Assembly: GCA_002917775.1 (NCBI GenBank)
Contig: KZ627156.1
Location: forward strand, 270,909-334,908
Length of the DNA: 64,000 bases
Direction of reading: 5' to 3'
From: Glaciozyma antarctica PI12
Lineage: Eukaryota > Basidiomycota > Microbotryomycetes > Kriegeriales > Camptobasidiaceae
Part shown: one piece after another, positions 63,320 through 64,000 of the stretch
Layout: each line of letters starts with the position of its first letter
Position numbering within the stretch: position 1 is the stretch's first letter
The notes under the pieces: generated by a model
Seen by the model: the letters and a program-made list of their open reading frames with translations, nothing else
Databases searched by the model: none
Told to the model about the DNA's origin: nothing
Made by a program: the position numbers and the translations under genes

Positions 63320-64000
63320 CTACATCCTCCCCTCGCTCTCCCCCATCTCCGTATCCTCCTCACCCTCCAAATCAACGTGGACAACCCTAACGACCGGCGG
63401 TCCCATCGACCCAGGCATATCCATCTCCAACGCGCCGTTCGAAATCGCATCGTTGCTGTCAAAGACGCCTCGCCAGAACGAGGCATCGTACGCGCCCAAG
63501 TCGAGTTCGATCCCTTGGAAGAAGTTGGTCGGAGGGAAGGGGGACTCGGTGATGGCGTCGGGGGAGATGGGAGGCGACGAGTTGGTTTGGGCGGAGGAGA
63601 GGGCGATCGAGGGGTCGTGGTAGGCGTCGCGGAAGGCGCTCGTCGATCCCGAATACGAGGGGGAGGGTTGCGGGGAGGGAGAGGTGAGGTCGGGCGTCGG
63701 CTGCTGGATGGGAAGAAAGTGCGCGGCGGGGGAGGAGGGGAAGTAGAGGTCGAAGTGGGAGGGAGGGGAGGGACTGCTGCTTCCTCGGTGCGGCATGGGT
63801 TCCTCGTCGCTCGAACTCGAGTGCGGCGACTCGCTCTCGTCCCAGTCCGAGTAGACGACGCGGTGGAGGGGAGGGTAGTGGGGCTGCTCGTTGGCGTAGA
63901 GGGCGTATTGGGGGAAGGTCGAGGGAGGGGAGGGAGCGTCGTCGCGGTCGAACGAGGCGTCGCGATCGTAGGAGGCGTCGCGGTCGCGGTCGTAGGAGGC
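63320..64000 (-). CDS. Disordered protein of unknown function (C-terminal part only)
   Basis: One open frame from the window end to a TAG at 63320-63322, at least 226 residues. Rich in Ser, Pro, Asp and Glu, with a short aromatic stretch (SHFDLYFPSSPAAHF) and an acidic end (DLEGEEDTEMGESEGRM). The visible start is a tandem array of DASYDRD-like units. No family is recognised; Ser/Pro-rich acidic regions of this kind occur in transcriptional regulators, but that is only a possibility. The 5' part lies beyond the window. Confidence 0.7.
   Translation of the reverse strand, partial: ASYDRDRDASYDRDASFDRDDAPSPPSTFPQYALYANEQPHYPPLHRVVYSDWDESESPHSSSSDEEPMPHRGSSSPSPPSHFDLYFPSSPAAHFLPIQQPTPDLTSPSPQPSPSYSGSTSAFRDAYHDPSIALSSAQTNSSPPISPDAITESPFPPTNFFQGIELDLGAYDASFWRGVFDSNDAISNGALEMDMPGSMGPPVVRVVHVDLEGEEDTEMGESEGRM
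63946..64000. repeat. Coding minisatellite (GAGGCGTCGCGATCGTAG-like units)
   Basis: About three imperfect units of 6-18 bp reach the window end and encode DRD/DASYDRD repeats on the minus strand. The array probably continues outside. Confidence 0.7.

Noticed and set aside
1-64000. CRISPR arrays, insertion sequences, LTRs, reverse transcriptase, transposase or viral genes
   Set aside because: No regular spacer array, no matching terminal repeats with target duplications, and no polymerase, integrase or capsid motifs were seen in the translations.

Overview
This window is nuclear DNA of a GC-rich, intron-dense basidiomycete, most probably a red yeast of the Rhodotorula/Rhodosporidium (Pucciniomycotina) type. 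The evidence is short introns of roughly 45-80 bp with GTGCGT, GTGAGT or GTACGT donors, CTGAC/CTAAC branch sites and CAG acceptors; GC-rich codon use; very short spacing between genes; and fungal orthologues such as Fun12/eIF5B, Sec22, Bdp1, Lrp1/Rrp47, SF3b5, Tgl2 and Nvj2. Exon coordinates were read by eye and may be off by a base or two. Where intact exons were summed, totals came out as whole codons, which supports the models.

Bases 1-20.4 kb are flanked by two copies, facing each other, of a secreted intradiol ring-cleavage dioxygenase gene. The left copy is cut by the window start. The right copy carries a 20-bp tandem duplication that shifts its last exon. Between them lie a lipid-droplet hydrolase (LDAH type), the 18-exon eIF5B gene, a helical gene resembling the regulatory domain of fungal transcription factors, a gene-poor stretch with an intron-containing tRNA-Gln(UUG), a damaged PHD-finger gene, SEC22, and a membrane-anchored protein disulfide isomerase. 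A small BSP-type metallopeptidase follows.

Bases 22-62.5 kb are dominated by one phenomenon: at least fourteen F-box/leucine-rich-repeat-like loci of four related subfamilies lie on both strands. Some are intact (23.6, 31.2, 36.0 and 51.2 kb). Others have single frame breaks, in-frame stops, lost ends or internal duplications. This is a birth-and-death gene family caught in several stages. Conserved single-copy genes sit between the loci: a Tgl2-like lipase, TFIIIB subunit Bdp1, a protein with a Nab2-type zinc finger, a two-finger CCCH RNA-binding protein, an Nvj2-like SMP/PH lipid-transfer protein, the exosome cofactor Lrp1/Rrp47, and the splicing subunit SF3b5 (the last two share a 161-bp divergent promoter). 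The window ends inside a disordered protein gene with an Asp/Arg/Tyr-rich repeat.

The genes do not form one pathway. The conserved set covers translation, Pol III transcription, RNA processing, secretion and lipid handling. The F-box cluster, if functional, would supply substrate adaptors for SCF ubiquitin ligases. I saw no CRISPR arrays, no operons, and no transposon, retroelement or viral coding sequence that I could support.
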